The notes: generated from the sequence alone by a model not told the origin. DNA of 36,189 bases from Geobacteraceae bacterium (GCA_028683555.1 JAQUHN010000018.1:1-36189); one strand, 5' to 3'. Shown: positions 8,943 to 17,525, counted from the first letter of the stretch. Program-made: numbers and translations.

Positions 8943-9577
8943 AGGTCCTCCGAACGGTTGGTACGGTGAGTTCGGCCGTTTCCGGCCCGGAAAATTATAT
9001 TCCTCTTGAAGCCTCGCTGCAGGAGTTCTGCTTCAAGGGCGTCGCCCCTTTTCAGTGAAGTGACGATGATTGGCATGGTTTTCGTGCCGTTACTTTCGGG
9101 AAGGGCGGAGATCGTCTGTTCGAAAAAATTTTCTCCGGAATGCAGGTCGTCCATTACTTCGATCAGTTTTATTCCGGTTTCCTTGAGCGAGAGATAGGCG
9201 ATTTCCGCGGTTTCGTCAACACCGCAGAAGGCGACCTGTCTTACTCCCGCGGCATGGAGCGTGCGGAACAGGGCCAGATAGTCCTGGCGGGTCACCTGGT
9301 AAAGATTGGTGAAATAGCTGAGATGCTGATAGGCGAGGCGGCTCTTTTCCGCCAGTCCCTGGGGGGTCAGCAGGTAGCCGTAACGATTCCTCGGGAATGA
9401 TTTGATCCGGATGTATCCTTTGGCAACCAGGTTTTTCAGATAGGAGTTCACCAGTCCCAGGGCGATGCCGAGTCGGCTTGCCAGTTCTCGCTGGGATAGC
9501 GACTCTTCCTGTTCTATCTCGCTGAGGAGGAGGAAGGAACGGTAGGTATCCATGGTCTTTTTATCGCTATCGTTCAT
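8939..9577 (-). CDS. MarR-like winged-helix regulator heading the polysaccharide operon
   Basis: I prefer the ATG at 9577 (212 residues). An upstream in-frame start at 9613 would lie before the predicted -10 box, and ATG 9553 is an alternative. The N-terminal part contains a winged helix: [23 protein letters not shown] at about 28-50 followed by a wing ([12 protein letters not shown]). The C-terminal 110 residues ([17 protein letters not shown], then [17 protein letters not shown]) look like a small Rossmann-type ligand domain. Similar proteins commonly lead Geobacter polysaccharide operons. It is the first gene of the operon and overlaps gmd by 4 bases, so it is probably a local, autoregulating controller that senses a cluster metabolite. 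The ligand is not known. Confidence 0.8.
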   Translation of the reverse strand: MNDSDKKTMDTYRSFLLLSEIEQEESLSQRELASRLGIALGLVNSYLKNLVAKGYIRIKSFPRNRYGYLLTPQGLAEKSRLAYQHLSYFTNLYQVTRQDYLALFRTLHAAGVRQVAFCGVDETAEIAYLSLKETGIKLIEVMDDLHSGENFFEQTISALPESNGTKTMPIIVTSLKRGDALEAELLQRGFKRNIIFRAGNGRTHRTNRSEDL

Positions 9578-9592
9578 TTCGTGAACATTATA
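9572..9592 (-). promoter_or_regulatory. -10 box and GTTCA-N5-TGAAC dyad at the operon start
   Basis: On the minus strand a perfect TATAAT lies at 9592-9587, and a perfect dyad GTTCA-N5-TGAAC lies at 9586-9572, overlapping the expected transcription start and the proposed ATG (9577). The -35 region is weak (TATTGC at 9615-9610 with a 17-base spacer, or TTGCTC with 15). The arrangement suits autorepression by the winged-helix protein or an activator-dependent promoter. Binding is inferred. Confidence 0.55.
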
Positions 9593-9962
9593 CCAGTTGA
9601 AGTGAGAGAGCAATAGAAAATGTTTTGCTTCCCGTGACGTTTTTCAGGTGTCTTTCGGGTAGTGTCATCGGGAAATAACAAACGGGCATCTCCTTTGCCC
9701 AAATTGCCATCTTACGAAAAATCTTGCCAGGCATTTGTCTTGACGTACGAATGTCGTATACTTTTTGTGTCATAGTTGAAGTAACTCGGTGCATAACAAT
9801 CAGATTTGTTGTTCTATAACCTGCCTGAACAGTTCGGGACAGTCGAAAGGAGGTGTACTGGGCATCGTTTTTACGGAGTGAACAGTGTGGTGGCTGCCTG
9901 CTATGGGTAGCGTATTGTTGGCAGATTGCTTCTGGAGACAAGGAAACAAGGAGGAATTGGGT
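9593..9962. other. Intergenic region between the polysaccharide operon and the lipoprotein gene
   Basis: I find no convincing gene here. The region holds a perfect TACGA-ATG-TCGTA dyad at 9746-9758 preceded by TTGACG, of the kind found in toxin-antitoxin promoters, with no toxin or antitoxin following. It also holds an AACAA-N6-TTGTT inverted repeat near 9796-9812 and a good AAGGAGG ribosome site at about 9947 serving the lipoprotein gene. A GTG preceded by AAAGGAGG near 9851 opens only a short frame of no recognisable family. Confidence 0.6.
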
Positions 9963-10766
9963 ATGAAAATGATTATCCGCTTAGTGCTGGTACTCTTTGC
10001 ATTCGGTTTGCTTACGGCTTGCGGGGACGACGACAATCTGACCTATGTACGACAAGTAACAATGTATGGCACAACTCTCGGACATACTGACCTTGGAACG
10101 AGTGACCTCGTGCTCCTGAATTCGAGAACCGGCGAATATATCCGCACAATCGGCGATACCGGTTATTATGTCAACGGTCTCGCCTATGACACGACCACCG
10201 GAACACTCTTTGCCACGACCTCGGCAAATGACCCAATTTTCCCGGCAGGGCTGATCGAGATTGACACTGCCACGGGAGCGGGCACTCCCATCGGTACGGG
10301 TCTTGGCGTGCCTGAGGGAGATGCCATTGTCTGTCTGGCCGTCAATGCGGCCGGTCAGTTGTATGGCTGGTGGGAAGCTGGTGAAGACGACCTCGTCACC
10401 GTCGACAAGGTAACGGGTCTTGCTTCAGCGGCAATTGGCGATTCCGGCCTGAGTACCGGGTCACAAGGCATGGATTTTGATGCCAACGGCATCCTCTACC
10501 TGGTGAACTCCGGCGGCGAGGTCTACACCATCGATACCGCCACCGGCGCTTCAACTTTGGTCGGCGATATCGGCGTAACGGCACATCACGGTAAATTTCA
10601 TCCGTTGGGCGACTATGTTGGTATCGATCAGACGGGTACGGGAGATCCCACCCGGAACCTGATTGCCGCCGACCTGGAAAGCTTCGAGATACTCGATACT
10701 GCTCCGACCCTGGATTACCTGCATACCATTGCCTTCGTTTCCAGGTGGATTCCCGTTTCCATGTAG
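9963..10766 (+). CDS. Secreted lipoprotein with beta-propeller-like repeats
   Basis: The start is ATG 9963, preceded by AAGGAGG at a suitable distance; upstream in-frame starts lack a ribosome site. The 267-residue protein begins with a charged tip and hydrophobic stretch ending in the lipobox LTAC (Cys20), so it should be a lipoprotein. The mature part contains at least three repeats of the type IDTATGAGTPIG, VDKVTGLASAAIG and IDTATGASTLVG, each preceded by a short beta-rich segment (LYGWW, LYLVN). This resembles propeller blades of the DUF4394 or PQQ-like class. No catalytic residues are evident. It appears monocistronic, ends at a strong terminator, and its function is unknown. Confidence 0.8.
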   Translation: MKMIIRLVLVLFAFGLLTACGDDDNLTYVRQVTMYGTTLGHTDLGTSDLVLLNSRTGEYIRTIGDTGYYVNGLAYDTTTGTLFATTSANDPIFPAGLIEIDTATGAGTPIGTGLGVPEGDAIVCLAVNAAGQLYGWWEAGEDDLVTVDKVTGLASAAIGDSGLSTGSQGMDFDANGILYLVNSGGEVYTIDTATGASTLVGDIGVTAHHGKFHPLGDYVGIDQTGTGDPTRNLIAADLESFEILDTAPTLDYLHTIAFVSRWIPVSM

Positions 10767-10821
10767 CATAGCGGGATTACGCCGGGCGTATCAACGCTGT
10801 ATCAAATTGGTTGTTTCACGG

Positions 10822-10853
10822 CAGGCCGCTCCATCGAGCGGCCTGTTTTTTTT
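10822..10853 (+). terminator. Rho-independent terminator of the lipoprotein gene
   Basis: A perfect 10-bp stem (CAGGCCGCTC / GAGCGGCCTG, 10822-10831 and 10836-10845) with a 4-base CATC loop is followed by eight T residues (10846-10853). A run of nine G residues follows immediately (10854-10862). The hairpin is 55 bases after the lipoprotein stop. Confidence 0.93.
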
Positions 10854-10893
10854 GGGGGGGGGAGGTGGGAAGCCCCACCGCTTCAAATTTGAC

Positions 10894-12873
10894 TCAGAGT
10901 TGATGCTTTTGTTGCATGGTCTCGGCAAGGTTTTTTGCGAGGGGCCGTTTCACCGGGGTGAGAATATCTGTTGACGTTGTGCCTTGAAACTGCCTGTTGC
11001 GGAACAGCTGGTTTGTCCCCTGGTAATATCCCAGTGCATCCTGCAGGTAGGCATCCTGAAGAGGGACTTCGGTTGTTTTTCCGGCACGCATGTCGCAGCG
11101 ATAGAAGGAAATTTCCTTTTTCGGCGAGAGCACCAGCAGTTTGTCGTCCTGCAGATACCCCAGTTTTTCGTAGGTGGAGATGAAGGCGCGCCGTGGTCCG
11201 GCATCTTCATCGAGGATGTCCCGACCGACGAAACGGCTGGTATAGCTGAAATTGAGCAGCCCGAGCACGGTCGGCGCCACATCTATCTGGCTTGCCATGG
11301 CATCCACCTGCCGCGGGGCAATCAGTGCAGGCGAATAAACGATGAGCGGGATGTGGTACTTCTGTACCGGAAGGGCAAATTTACGTGCGCTTTCGGCGCA
11401 ATGATCCGCCACGATAACGAACATGGTCTGGTTGAACCAGGGCTGTTTGCGTGCCTCGACGTCGAGCCTGCCGATGGCGTAATCGGCATACATAACTCCT
11501 CCCTCACGCCCGGAACCGGTGGGGACGTAAACTTTGCCGGAGGGATAGGTGAACGGGCGATGGTTGGATGTGGTCATGACGATGCTGAAGAAAGGCTTGT
11601 GCTGTGAAAATGATTTGTTCGCTTCCCGGATGACCTTGCCGAACAGGTCTTCGTCGCAGACACCCCAGGCATTCTCGAAGGTTTTTTCCGTATCCCTGAA
11701 ATCGGCTTTGTCCACAATGCTGAAACCGTTGTGGGAGAAAAAGTAGTTCATGTTGTCGAAGTAGCCGCGGCCACCATAGATGAACTTGGTGTCGTAGCCC
11801 TTGTTTTTCATCACCGTGCCCCAGGAGAACAGGTTCTCGTTATTGGGGCGTTTCACCATGGAACAGCCGGGCAGCGGCGGGATGGAAAGAGTTAATGCTT
11901 CCAGTCCTCGTACAGTTCTTGTTCCGGTAGCGAAGAGATTGGTGAACAGCAGGGATTGGCTCGCAATCCGGTCGAGGTTGGGCGTAAGGTTGAGGCGGTT
12001 GCCGAAGGTCCCGAGAAAATCGGCGCTCAGGCTTTCTTCGACGATGACAATGACATTGAGCTTTTTTTCAAATCCTTCGGGCCGTATGGTGCGGCTTATG
12101 TCCGTGCCGGTTTTGTGCAGAAAATACTCGTCCTCGTCTTTCAGCATTCCCCGCAGGCGTTCGAAAACCAGCTTCGTCTCGCCTCCGGCATAAAAACGAT
12201 CATAGTCCAGTTCATTGTTCCGGAAGGCGGCTGCAATCGAATAGAGACCGTTTGCGGCCAATTCGTTTGCATAGTTGTTGCGGGATACGTCAGCCCATGA
12301 AAGGTCAACGCACAGCCATGCCAAAACCGGCAGCAGCATGAAAAGAGATCCGCTCCGCAGCCTGGTGCCCAACGTGGTTGTGGTCTCGCAGCACTGATCG
12401 AGTGACCTTTTGACGCCAAGGAAAACTGCCGTGTTCAGCGCAAAGATGGTTCCAAAAATCCAGACCACCGGATAGGATTCCCAGATGTTGCGGACAACTT
12501 CGGTTGTATAGATCAGGTAGTCGATGGCAATGAAGTTGTAGCGGGTGCCGAATTCATCAAAAAAGACATATTCGGCGACCAGGTTGAAAAGTAGTGCATA
12601 GGTGGTGAGAAAAAATGCCGACCAGAGGATTGGCCGCCACCTGAATATCCGGTCGGGGACAATGATTGCGTACAGGAGAAAGGGGAGGGCGGCATAAGAG
12701 AAGGTGACGCAATCGAAGAAAAAGCCGACAGCTAAAACTTTTGTCAGGAGAATAAAATTTAGATCAAGATTGGGAAGGGCTTTTATCAGTAAAACCGTTC
12801 GGGTGATGAGGGAAAAGATCTGGAAAGTGAGGAAAAAGAGTAACAGCGTACCTGTCCTGCCTTTAAATTGCAT
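10894..12873 (-). CDS. LtaS/OpgB-type membrane phosphoglycerol transferase or sulfatase-family protein
   Basis: This 659-residue protein has about five N-terminal membrane helices (roughly residues 8-25, 40-70, 82-104, 135-153, 177-192) and then a periplasmic alkaline-phosphatase/sulfatase-fold domain. Visible motifs are VIVIVEES (Glu279/280, metal ligand), ATGTRTVRG with Thr320 the likely phosphorylated nucleophile, SWGTVMKNKGYDTKFIYGG, and FVIVADHCAES carrying the Asp-His metal pair. This is the LTA synthase-like layout. In Gram-negative bacteria such proteins add phosphoglycerol or phosphoethanolamine to periplasmic glucans or surface glycans. It stands alone, facing the lipoprotein gene. 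The head-group substrate is not deducible. Confidence 0.87.
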   Translation of the reverse strand: MQFKGRTGTLLLFFLTFQIFSLITRTVLLIKALPNLDLNFILLTKVLAVGFFFDCVTFSYAALPFLLYAIIVPDRIFRWRPILWSAFFLTTYALLFNLVAEYVFFDEFGTRYNFIAIDYLIYTTEVVRNIWESYPVVWIFGTIFALNTAVFLGVKRSLDQCCETTTTLGTRLRSGSLFMLLPVLAWLCVDLSWADVSRNNYANELAANGLYSIAAAFRNNELDYDRFYAGGETKLVFERLRGMLKDEDEYFLHKTGTDISRTIRPEGFEKKLNVIVIVEESLSADFLGTFGNRLNLTPNLDRIASQSLLFTNLFATGTRTVRGLEALTLSIPPLPGCSMVKRPNNENLFSWGTVMKNKGYDTKFIYGGRGYFDNMNYFFSHNGFSIVDKADFRDTEKTFENAWGVCDEDLFGKVIREANKSFSQHKPFFSIVMTTSNHRPFTYPSGKVYVPTGSGREGGVMYADYAIGRLDVEARKQPWFNQTMFVIVADHCAESARKFALPVQKYHIPLIVYSPALIAPRQVDAMASQIDVAPTVLGLLNFSYTSRFVGRDILDEDAGPRRAFISTYEKLGYLQDDKLLVLSPKKEISFYRCDMRAGKTTEVPLQDAYLQDALGYYQGTNQLFRNRQFQGTTSTDILTPVKRPLAKNLAETMQQKHQL

Positions 12874-12982
12874 AATTGTCTGAGCTCGCTAACTCCGGGT
12901 AATGTAATAATTTTGATAATGATACGCTGCGAGATTGAAAATGTCCAGTAAGTGTTATGGAGGTGTTCTGTTGCTGAGATGA

Positions 12983-13018
12983 AAAAGAAAAGGCCTGCAA
13001 AAGCAGGCCTTTTCTTTT
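12983..13018 (-). terminator. Rho-independent terminator of the aldehyde oxidoreductase gene (symmetric)
   Basis: A 16-bp perfect stem (12983-12998 with 13003-13018) closes an AAAA loop. The arms end in A-rich and T-rich tracts, so it can act in either direction. It lies about 110 bases after the aor stop and upstream of the LtaS-like gene, isolating that gene from aor transcription. Confidence 0.88.
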
Positions 13019-13130
13019 CCCTTATAGGAGGGAGAGGGTGGCGGACGCCCGGGCAGACGCCCGCCGGTTGGAAACGCACCACTTAAGAATGGGAATGGAG
13101 GCGTTTCCTGGGAGAAAATCTTCGTCGATA

Positions 13131-14858
13131 CTAGAAGTTCCAGAACTCGTCAATTTCCGCATCGGAGAAGTCCCAAACGGCATTGTGCGGTGGAATCTGC
13201 TCTTCGAAGAATTCGGGGAGACGGTCGTCCTTGTTGCTGAAGCCGGCTGCAAGGTTGAATTCGTGTTCGGTCTTGAGAACATACTTGCCGAATTCTACGA
13301 CGCCATTAGCATCAAGTTCGCAGCCGTAACGGGCATTGATCATCTCAAAGATGGCGGTGAAGCACTCCGGGATGTCAAGGGCCGGGAAGGCAACGAAAAT
13401 ACAGAGACCGGTGCTGTCAACTGCAGCAGTGGCAATCTGCAGGTTACGGGACAGTTCCACCTGGCCGGCTTTTGACAGCGGATCGACATAACCGCCGACC
13501 TTGAGGATGTTGGTGGCGATGGTGTAGCCGGATGTATGGTCGGCGCCCATGGTCGAGGTGGCATAGGTAATGCCGATACCCTTGACGGAGCGTGGATCAT
13601 AAGCGGGGATACCCTGGTTTTTGACCACCGGGATCCTGGTCAGGCCATAGGTTCTGCCAACGGAACCGGCGCCGTTGCCAAGGATGCGGCCAAGCGGTGT
13701 GCCCTTGCGGATGTCTTCATCAATCAGTTTGATTGTTCCTTTGCCGTCGCCCCAAGGCAGAATGCCGGCTTCCATGGCTACGTTCATGATTACGGCGCCT
13801 TCGATAGAGTCGATACCGACATCATCCATCAACCGGTCGCATACGGCGATGTCGTCGAGGCTTTCAATCAGGCTGTTGGCGCCTAAGCCCCAGACGGTTT
13901 CATATTCGAAGCCGGAGGTGATGTATTTCCCGTCGGCATCGTTGTAAATCTGGGAGCACTTGATGATACAACCGGCGTGGCAGCCGTGGCTCGGGTTGCC
14001 TTTACGGGCAACGATGGTGTCATGCATGGTCTCGCCGCAGATTTTTTCGGCGTGATCACAGGTACCGAAACGGAAGTTCTTGGTGGGGAGGCCGCCGGCT
14101 TCGTTGAGGATGTTGATCAGGACGTTGGTGCCGTAGGTGGGCAGACCCTGGCCGCTGACCGGGTGATCAAGCAGCGCTTTGGCGAAAATTCTTGCCTGTG
14201 TTTTGAATTTCTCGGGATCTGCCAGCGTAATGCCGGGGCCACCAGTATCGTCGACGGTAATGTACTTGATCTTCTTGGAACCCATAACTGCGCCGCCGCC
14301 GCCACGGCCGTGGCTGCGAATGTTGCCGTCCGGGTCTTTTACCGAAATATTGGCTGCTGCCATCTTGTACTCGCCGGCAGGACCGATGGAAAGAACGCCA
14401 ACCTTGCCCATTTTTTCGCCGATGATATTGTACAGTTCATAGTTGCCTTTACCGATATACTCGACATCTTCCTTGATCGTTGCGCCGTCTTTATCTATGT
14501 GGATGCTGTACCAGGTGTCTTTTTCCGGCATACCTTCGATAATAACGGCTTTGATGCCAAGTCTTTCCATCTTCTGTGCTGCGGTGCCGCCAGCGTTACT
14601 TTCTTTGATGCCGCCTGTCAGGGGGCTTTTGAAGCCGGCGGAGAGACGCCCGGAGTTTGCCGCTGCAGTGGCAGTCAGCAGGCCGGGAGAGAATACCAGT
14701 TTGTTATACTTGCCCAGGGGTTCACAGGTTGGGGGTACTTCTTTGGCAACTACGGTCGAGGTTAGTGCTCGTCCGCCGAGAGCTGCCCATTCTGCCGGAA
14801 CCGCTTCGATTGCTGTCGTCAGGTTCGTCATGTTGATACGGATAATCTTTTCTCCCAT
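13131..14858 (-). CDS. aor: Tungsten-type aldehyde:ferredoxin oxidoreductase
   Basis: This 575-residue enzyme oxidises aldehydes to carboxylates with ferredoxin as electron partner, using a tungsten bis-pyranopterin cofactor and one [4Fe-4S] cluster. The N-terminal domain shows the family pattern GGRALTS (28-34), SPLTGGIKESNAGG (78-91) and SHGRGGGGAVMGSKK (182-196). TMGADHT (437-443) is a pterin-binding signature. Cluster ligands appear as Cys293, Cys297, Cys301 and Cys486. The first three are spaced CxxxCxxxC rather than the CxxCxxxC of Pyrococcus AOR. The ATG has an excellent AAAGGAGG site. It is transcribed alone, diverging from a MocR-type regulator that probably controls it. The physiological aldehyde is unknown. 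Confidence 0.93.
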   Translation of the reverse strand: MGEKIIRINMTNLTTAIEAVPAEWAALGGRALTSTVVAKEVPPTCEPLGKYNKLVFSPGLLTATAAANSGRLSAGFKSPLTGGIKESNAGGTAAQKMERLGIKAVIIEGMPEKDTWYSIHIDKDGATIKEDVEYIGKGNYELYNIIGEKMGKVGVLSIGPAGEYKMAAANISVKDPDGNIRSHGRGGGGAVMGSKKIKYITVDDTGGPGITLADPEKFKTQARIFAKALLDHPVSGQGLPTYGTNVLINILNEAGGLPTKNFRFGTCDHAEKICGETMHDTIVARKGNPSHGCHAGCIIKCSQIYNDADGKYITSGFEYETVWGLGANSLIESLDDIAVCDRLMDDVGIDSIEGAVIMNVAMEAGILPWGDGKGTIKLIDEDIRKGTPLGRILGNGAGSVGRTYGLTRIPVVKNQGIPAYDPRSVKGIGITYATSTMGADHTSGYTIATNILKVGGYVDPLSKAGQVELSRNLQIATAAVDSTGLCIFVAFPALDIPECFTAIFEMINARYGCELDANGVVEFGKYVLKTEHEFNLAAGFSNKDDRLPEFFEEQIPPHNAVWDFSDAEIDEFWNF

Positions 14859-15052
14859 TCCTTCCTCCTTTGAGTGTAGTGAAAACGGTGAAGTTGCCTT
14901 CGGAAACAGTATCGAAATCCCGCAACGTAACGGATCTGCCCAGACCGGAACGCTGATTGGGAAATGTTCCGAAGTGACTCCCGATCATTGTTTACACGGT
15001 AGTGAAAAACTGGTAAGAATAACAGACGCAGATAATAATATATGAGCGCAGT

Positions 15053-15106
15053 ACAGTTTAGTGATACTGAAAACTGTGCGCGTTCCAAACAGGGTAAACT
15101 GTGTGC
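15053..15106. promoter_or_regulatory. Repeated AAACTGTG words, likely MocR operator
   Basis: Two near-identical direct repeats, AAACTGTGCGC (15071-15081) and AAACTGTGTGC (15096-15106), lie 25 bases apart. An inverted copy ACAGTTT (15053-15059) forms a dyad with the first. The cluster lies between aor and the MocR-type gene, 34 bases before the latter's ATG. It covers the probable -35 region of the leftward aor promoter, whose -10 may be TATATT near 15043-15038. MocR-family dimers are known to bind direct plus inverted half-sites, so this is the best operator candidate. Confidence 0.65.
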
Positions 15107-15139
15107 TGCGAAATGAACATCTTGGGGAAGGGGATAGCA

Positions 15140-16588
15140 ATGGGAAGACAGAAAACGGAGCGTGATGTAGTTGATGAATCCTTTCTCTACGAGATGGTTG
15201 CCGATCGAATTGCCCGCTTGATCCGTAAGGGGACATATCGTACCGGAGAGCGGATTCCTTCTGTGCGTACTCTCAGCAGGCAGATGGAAGTGAGTATTTC
15301 AACCGTTGTCAAAGCGTATTTTTACCTTGAAAACCAAGGTCTTATCGAGGCCAGGCCGCAGTCCGGATACTACGTCAGGCATCAGCTTAGCCGGGTTCAA
15401 CCGGAGCCGGAAATGAGTCAGTCCGCGCCTGCTCCGACCCATGTGAGTGTCGGTGAACTCGTCATGATGGTCATGCGTGACATGCGCAATCCCGACCTGG
15501 TTCCGCTTGGGGTTGCGACACCCAATCCGGAGAATCTGCCGACCGATAAACTGAACAGGATCCTTTCAACTGTGGCGCGTCGCAATAAATATCAGGCGAT
15601 TTCCTACGATTTTCCCCCCGGTTGTGAACGGCTTCGCGTCCAGTTGGCACAGCGAGCGATGAAAGTCGGTTGTTCGCTTACTCCCGATCAGATCGTGATC
15701 ACCAGCGGTTGTCTTGAGGCGGTCATGCTCTCCCTGCGTGCCGTGTGCCGCCCGGGCGATACGATTGCTATCGAGACGCCGATTTTTTACAACCTGCTGC
15801 AGGTAATCGAGATGCTCAATCTGAAAGCCTTGGAGATTCCGACCCATCCCGTATACGGTATCAGTCTGTCCGCTCTCCGCTACGCCCTGGAGCACAACCC
15901 GGTACACGCCTGCCTGGTCATCCCGAACTTCAACAATCCGTTCGGCAGTCGCATGCCGGAGGAAAACAAGCAGGAACTGGTCAGGATTCTTGCGGCCCGG
16001 GGTGTTCCTCTCATTGAAAACGATGTCTATGGTGATCTTGGTTTCATGAATGAGCGACCCAGCGTCGCAAAGCGCTACGACACGAAAGGGTTGGTGATCC
16101 ACTGCTCGTCGTTTTCCAAGACCCTTGCGCCCGGGTACCGTGTCGGGTGGGTAGTCGCTGGTCAATTTCAGGAGAGCATCGAGAGATTGAAAGCGGTCAG
16201 TAATATTGCCTCGGCAACCCTGCCACAGATGGCCATTGCCGAGTTTCTTGCCAATGGCGGATATGATCAGTATTTGAGGAAGATTCGAGGAGTCTACGGT
16301 CGCCAGACATCACTGATGGCAAAGGCGGTGGAGAGGTATTTCCCAAAGGGGACCAGGGTCAGTACACCATCCGGTGGATTTGTTCTCTGGGTCGAGATGC
16401 CTGAAGGGGTTGATTCCATTCAATTGTATGAAGAATCCTTGCGCTGTGGTGTTACCATTGCGCCCGGCAAGATATTCTCCGCTACGGGAAAGTACGGCAA
16501 TTACATCCGGCTCAATACTGCGTACTGGTCAAAGCGGGTCGAGCAAGCCGTTGCCACGGTGGGTGGCCTGGCAAACGCCCAGTTATAG
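15140..16588 (+). CDS. MocR-type GntR/aminotransferase-like transcription regulator
   Basis: I choose ATG 15140, preceded by GAAGGGGA, giving 482 residues; in-frame GTG 15101 and ATG 15113 are less well served. Residues about 14-80 form a GntR winged helix (RIPSVRTLSRQMEVSISTVVKAY). The C-terminal 370 residues are a fold-type I PLP aminotransferase domain with NFNNPFG, ENDVYGD and SFSKTLAPGYRVGW, in which Lys327 should form the Schiff base. Such regulators sense PLP, amines or amino acids rather than catalyse. Its divergent position and the repeated words between the genes indicate that it controls aor and itself. The effector is unknown. Its 3' end overlaps the convergent Spy-like gene by 77 bases. 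Confidence 0.9.
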   Translation: MGRQKTERDVVDESFLYEMVADRIARLIRKGTYRTGERIPSVRTLSRQMEVSISTVVKAYFYLENQGLIEARPQSGYYVRHQLSRVQPEPEMSQSAPAPTHVSVGELVMMVMRDMRNPDLVPLGVATPNPENLPTDKLNRILSTVARRNKYQAISYDFPPGCERLRVQLAQRAMKVGCSLTPDQIVITSGCLEAVMLSLRAVCRPGDTIAIETPIFYNLLQVIEMLNLKALEIPTHPVYGISLSALRYALEHNPVHACLVIPNFNNPFGSRMPEENKQELVRILAARGVPLIENDVYGDLGFMNERPSVAKRYDTKGLVIHCSSFSKTLAPGYRVGWVVAGQFQESIERLKAVSNIASATLPQMAIAEFLANGGYDQYLRKIRGVYGRQTSLMAKAVERYFPKGTRVSTPSGGFVLWVEMPEGVDSIQLYEESLRCGVTIAPGKIFSATGKYGNYIRLNTAYWSKRVEQAVATVGGLANAQL

Positions 16589-17525
16589 AAGAAACCTGTC
16601 GCGGTATCGTTGAACCGGACAGACGAGACGTTGCGCCGGTTCCCTTCATAGGTCGCAGGTTGATAGCAGAATCTTTCTCCCCTTGGCACAGTATCCGCGT
16701 CCGGATACACGACTCCAATTCGTTGGTCTTTTCTCCGGCCATTTCCCGCTGCGCTTCGCCGAGCAATTGAAACATTTTCGCGGTAGTCCTTTCAGAGACG
16801 ATCAGGATAGCCGCCATTTTTTCCGCCTGTCGGTTGGCTCTGTTTCGGGCTTCGCTGTCATTGAAAAAACGGAAACATGACAGACACTGGGCATTTGCGT
16901 TGTTTGTCCTGCCCAGTGGCGAGATTTGCCGCCGTGCTGTATCGATGGCTTCCGCCACGTTTGCTGCCTGGTCATTGGTAAGGGAAAGAAGGGTATTCAT
17001 TCTTTCGGCAACAACTGATGCCAAGTGGGGGGTGTTGTTTTCTCCGGAGAGAAGAATTTCGATAGACTGTAAAATTTCTTCCGCCTGTTTCTGTTGTTCC
17101 CTGGAAAGGACAGCATAGAGTTTCGCATCCAACCGCTCCCTTTCAACCAGGATTTCCGCCAGCAGGGATTGCACTCTCTGCTGGAAGGAGTGTGTGGACG
17201 CTTCATCGAAAATGCCGGTACGGGTGGATTGGTGAATTTTTTCTCTGACAGCAAAGAATTTTCTCAGTAGTGGTTGTAGTACCGGTTGGTGATTCTCGAA
17301 AAGGGATGCGACGCCGGCGAGTTGTTTAGTCGAGAGATTGAGAGGGTTTGCCACTGTGAATAGGGGGGCCAAGCGGGATGGTGGCTGGCATGAGTACTCG
17401 TAGGGAAAATACTGTGGAAGCGACGTACCCGCCTGCATGCAGGTGCGCCCGCTGTCCTTGGTGGCGCAGATGGATATTGCCGTGGCACAGAAGGAAAGCA
17501 GCAGCAGGCAACAGGTCTTTTTCAT
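16512..17525 (-). CDS. Secreted Spy/CpxP-like protein with two LTxxQ-like modules
   Basis: The 337-residue protein starts with a probable signal peptide (MKKTCCLLLLSFCATAISICA). The mature region is helical, with Spy/CpxP-type features: LSTKQLAGVASL and LYAVLSREQQKQ in a first module (about 65-150) and LTNDQAANVAEA followed by MFQLLGEAQREM in a second (about 175-265). Members of that family are periplasmic chaperones or metal sensors. The last 70 residues are proline/arginine-rich without family character, and their coding DNA runs antisense into the mocR 3' end, so they may be a non-conserved tail or reflect a lost upstream stop. Several extra cysteines (CLSC pair near 216) are unusual. The two-module reading is my inference. 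Confidence 0.65.
   Translation of the reverse strand: MKKTCCLLLLSFCATAISICATKDSGRTCMQAGTSLPQYFPYEYSCQPPSRLAPLFTVANPLNLSTKQLAGVASLFENHQPVLQPLLRKFFAVREKIHQSTRTGIFDEASTHSFQQRVQSLLAEILVERERLDAKLYAVLSREQQKQAEEILQSIEILLSGENNTPHLASVVAERMNTLLSLTNDQAANVAEAIDTARRQISPLGRTNNANAQCLSCFRFFNDSEARNRANRQAEKMAAILIVSERTTAKMFQLLGEAQREMAGEKTNELESCIRTRILCQGEKDSAINLRPMKGTGATSRLSGSTIPRQVSSITGRLPGHPPWQRLARPALTSTQY

Noticed and set aside
9740-9762. TTGACG and TATACT as a sigma-70 promoter for the lipoprotein
   Set aside because: The spacer is only 11 bases, too short for a functional promoter; the dyad between them is the more informative feature.
12890-12935. GATAATGATA word upstream of the LtaS-like gene, resembling a Fur box
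   Set aside because: Only about two thirds of the 19-base Fur consensus matches by eye, and the A/T-rich promoter region explains it.
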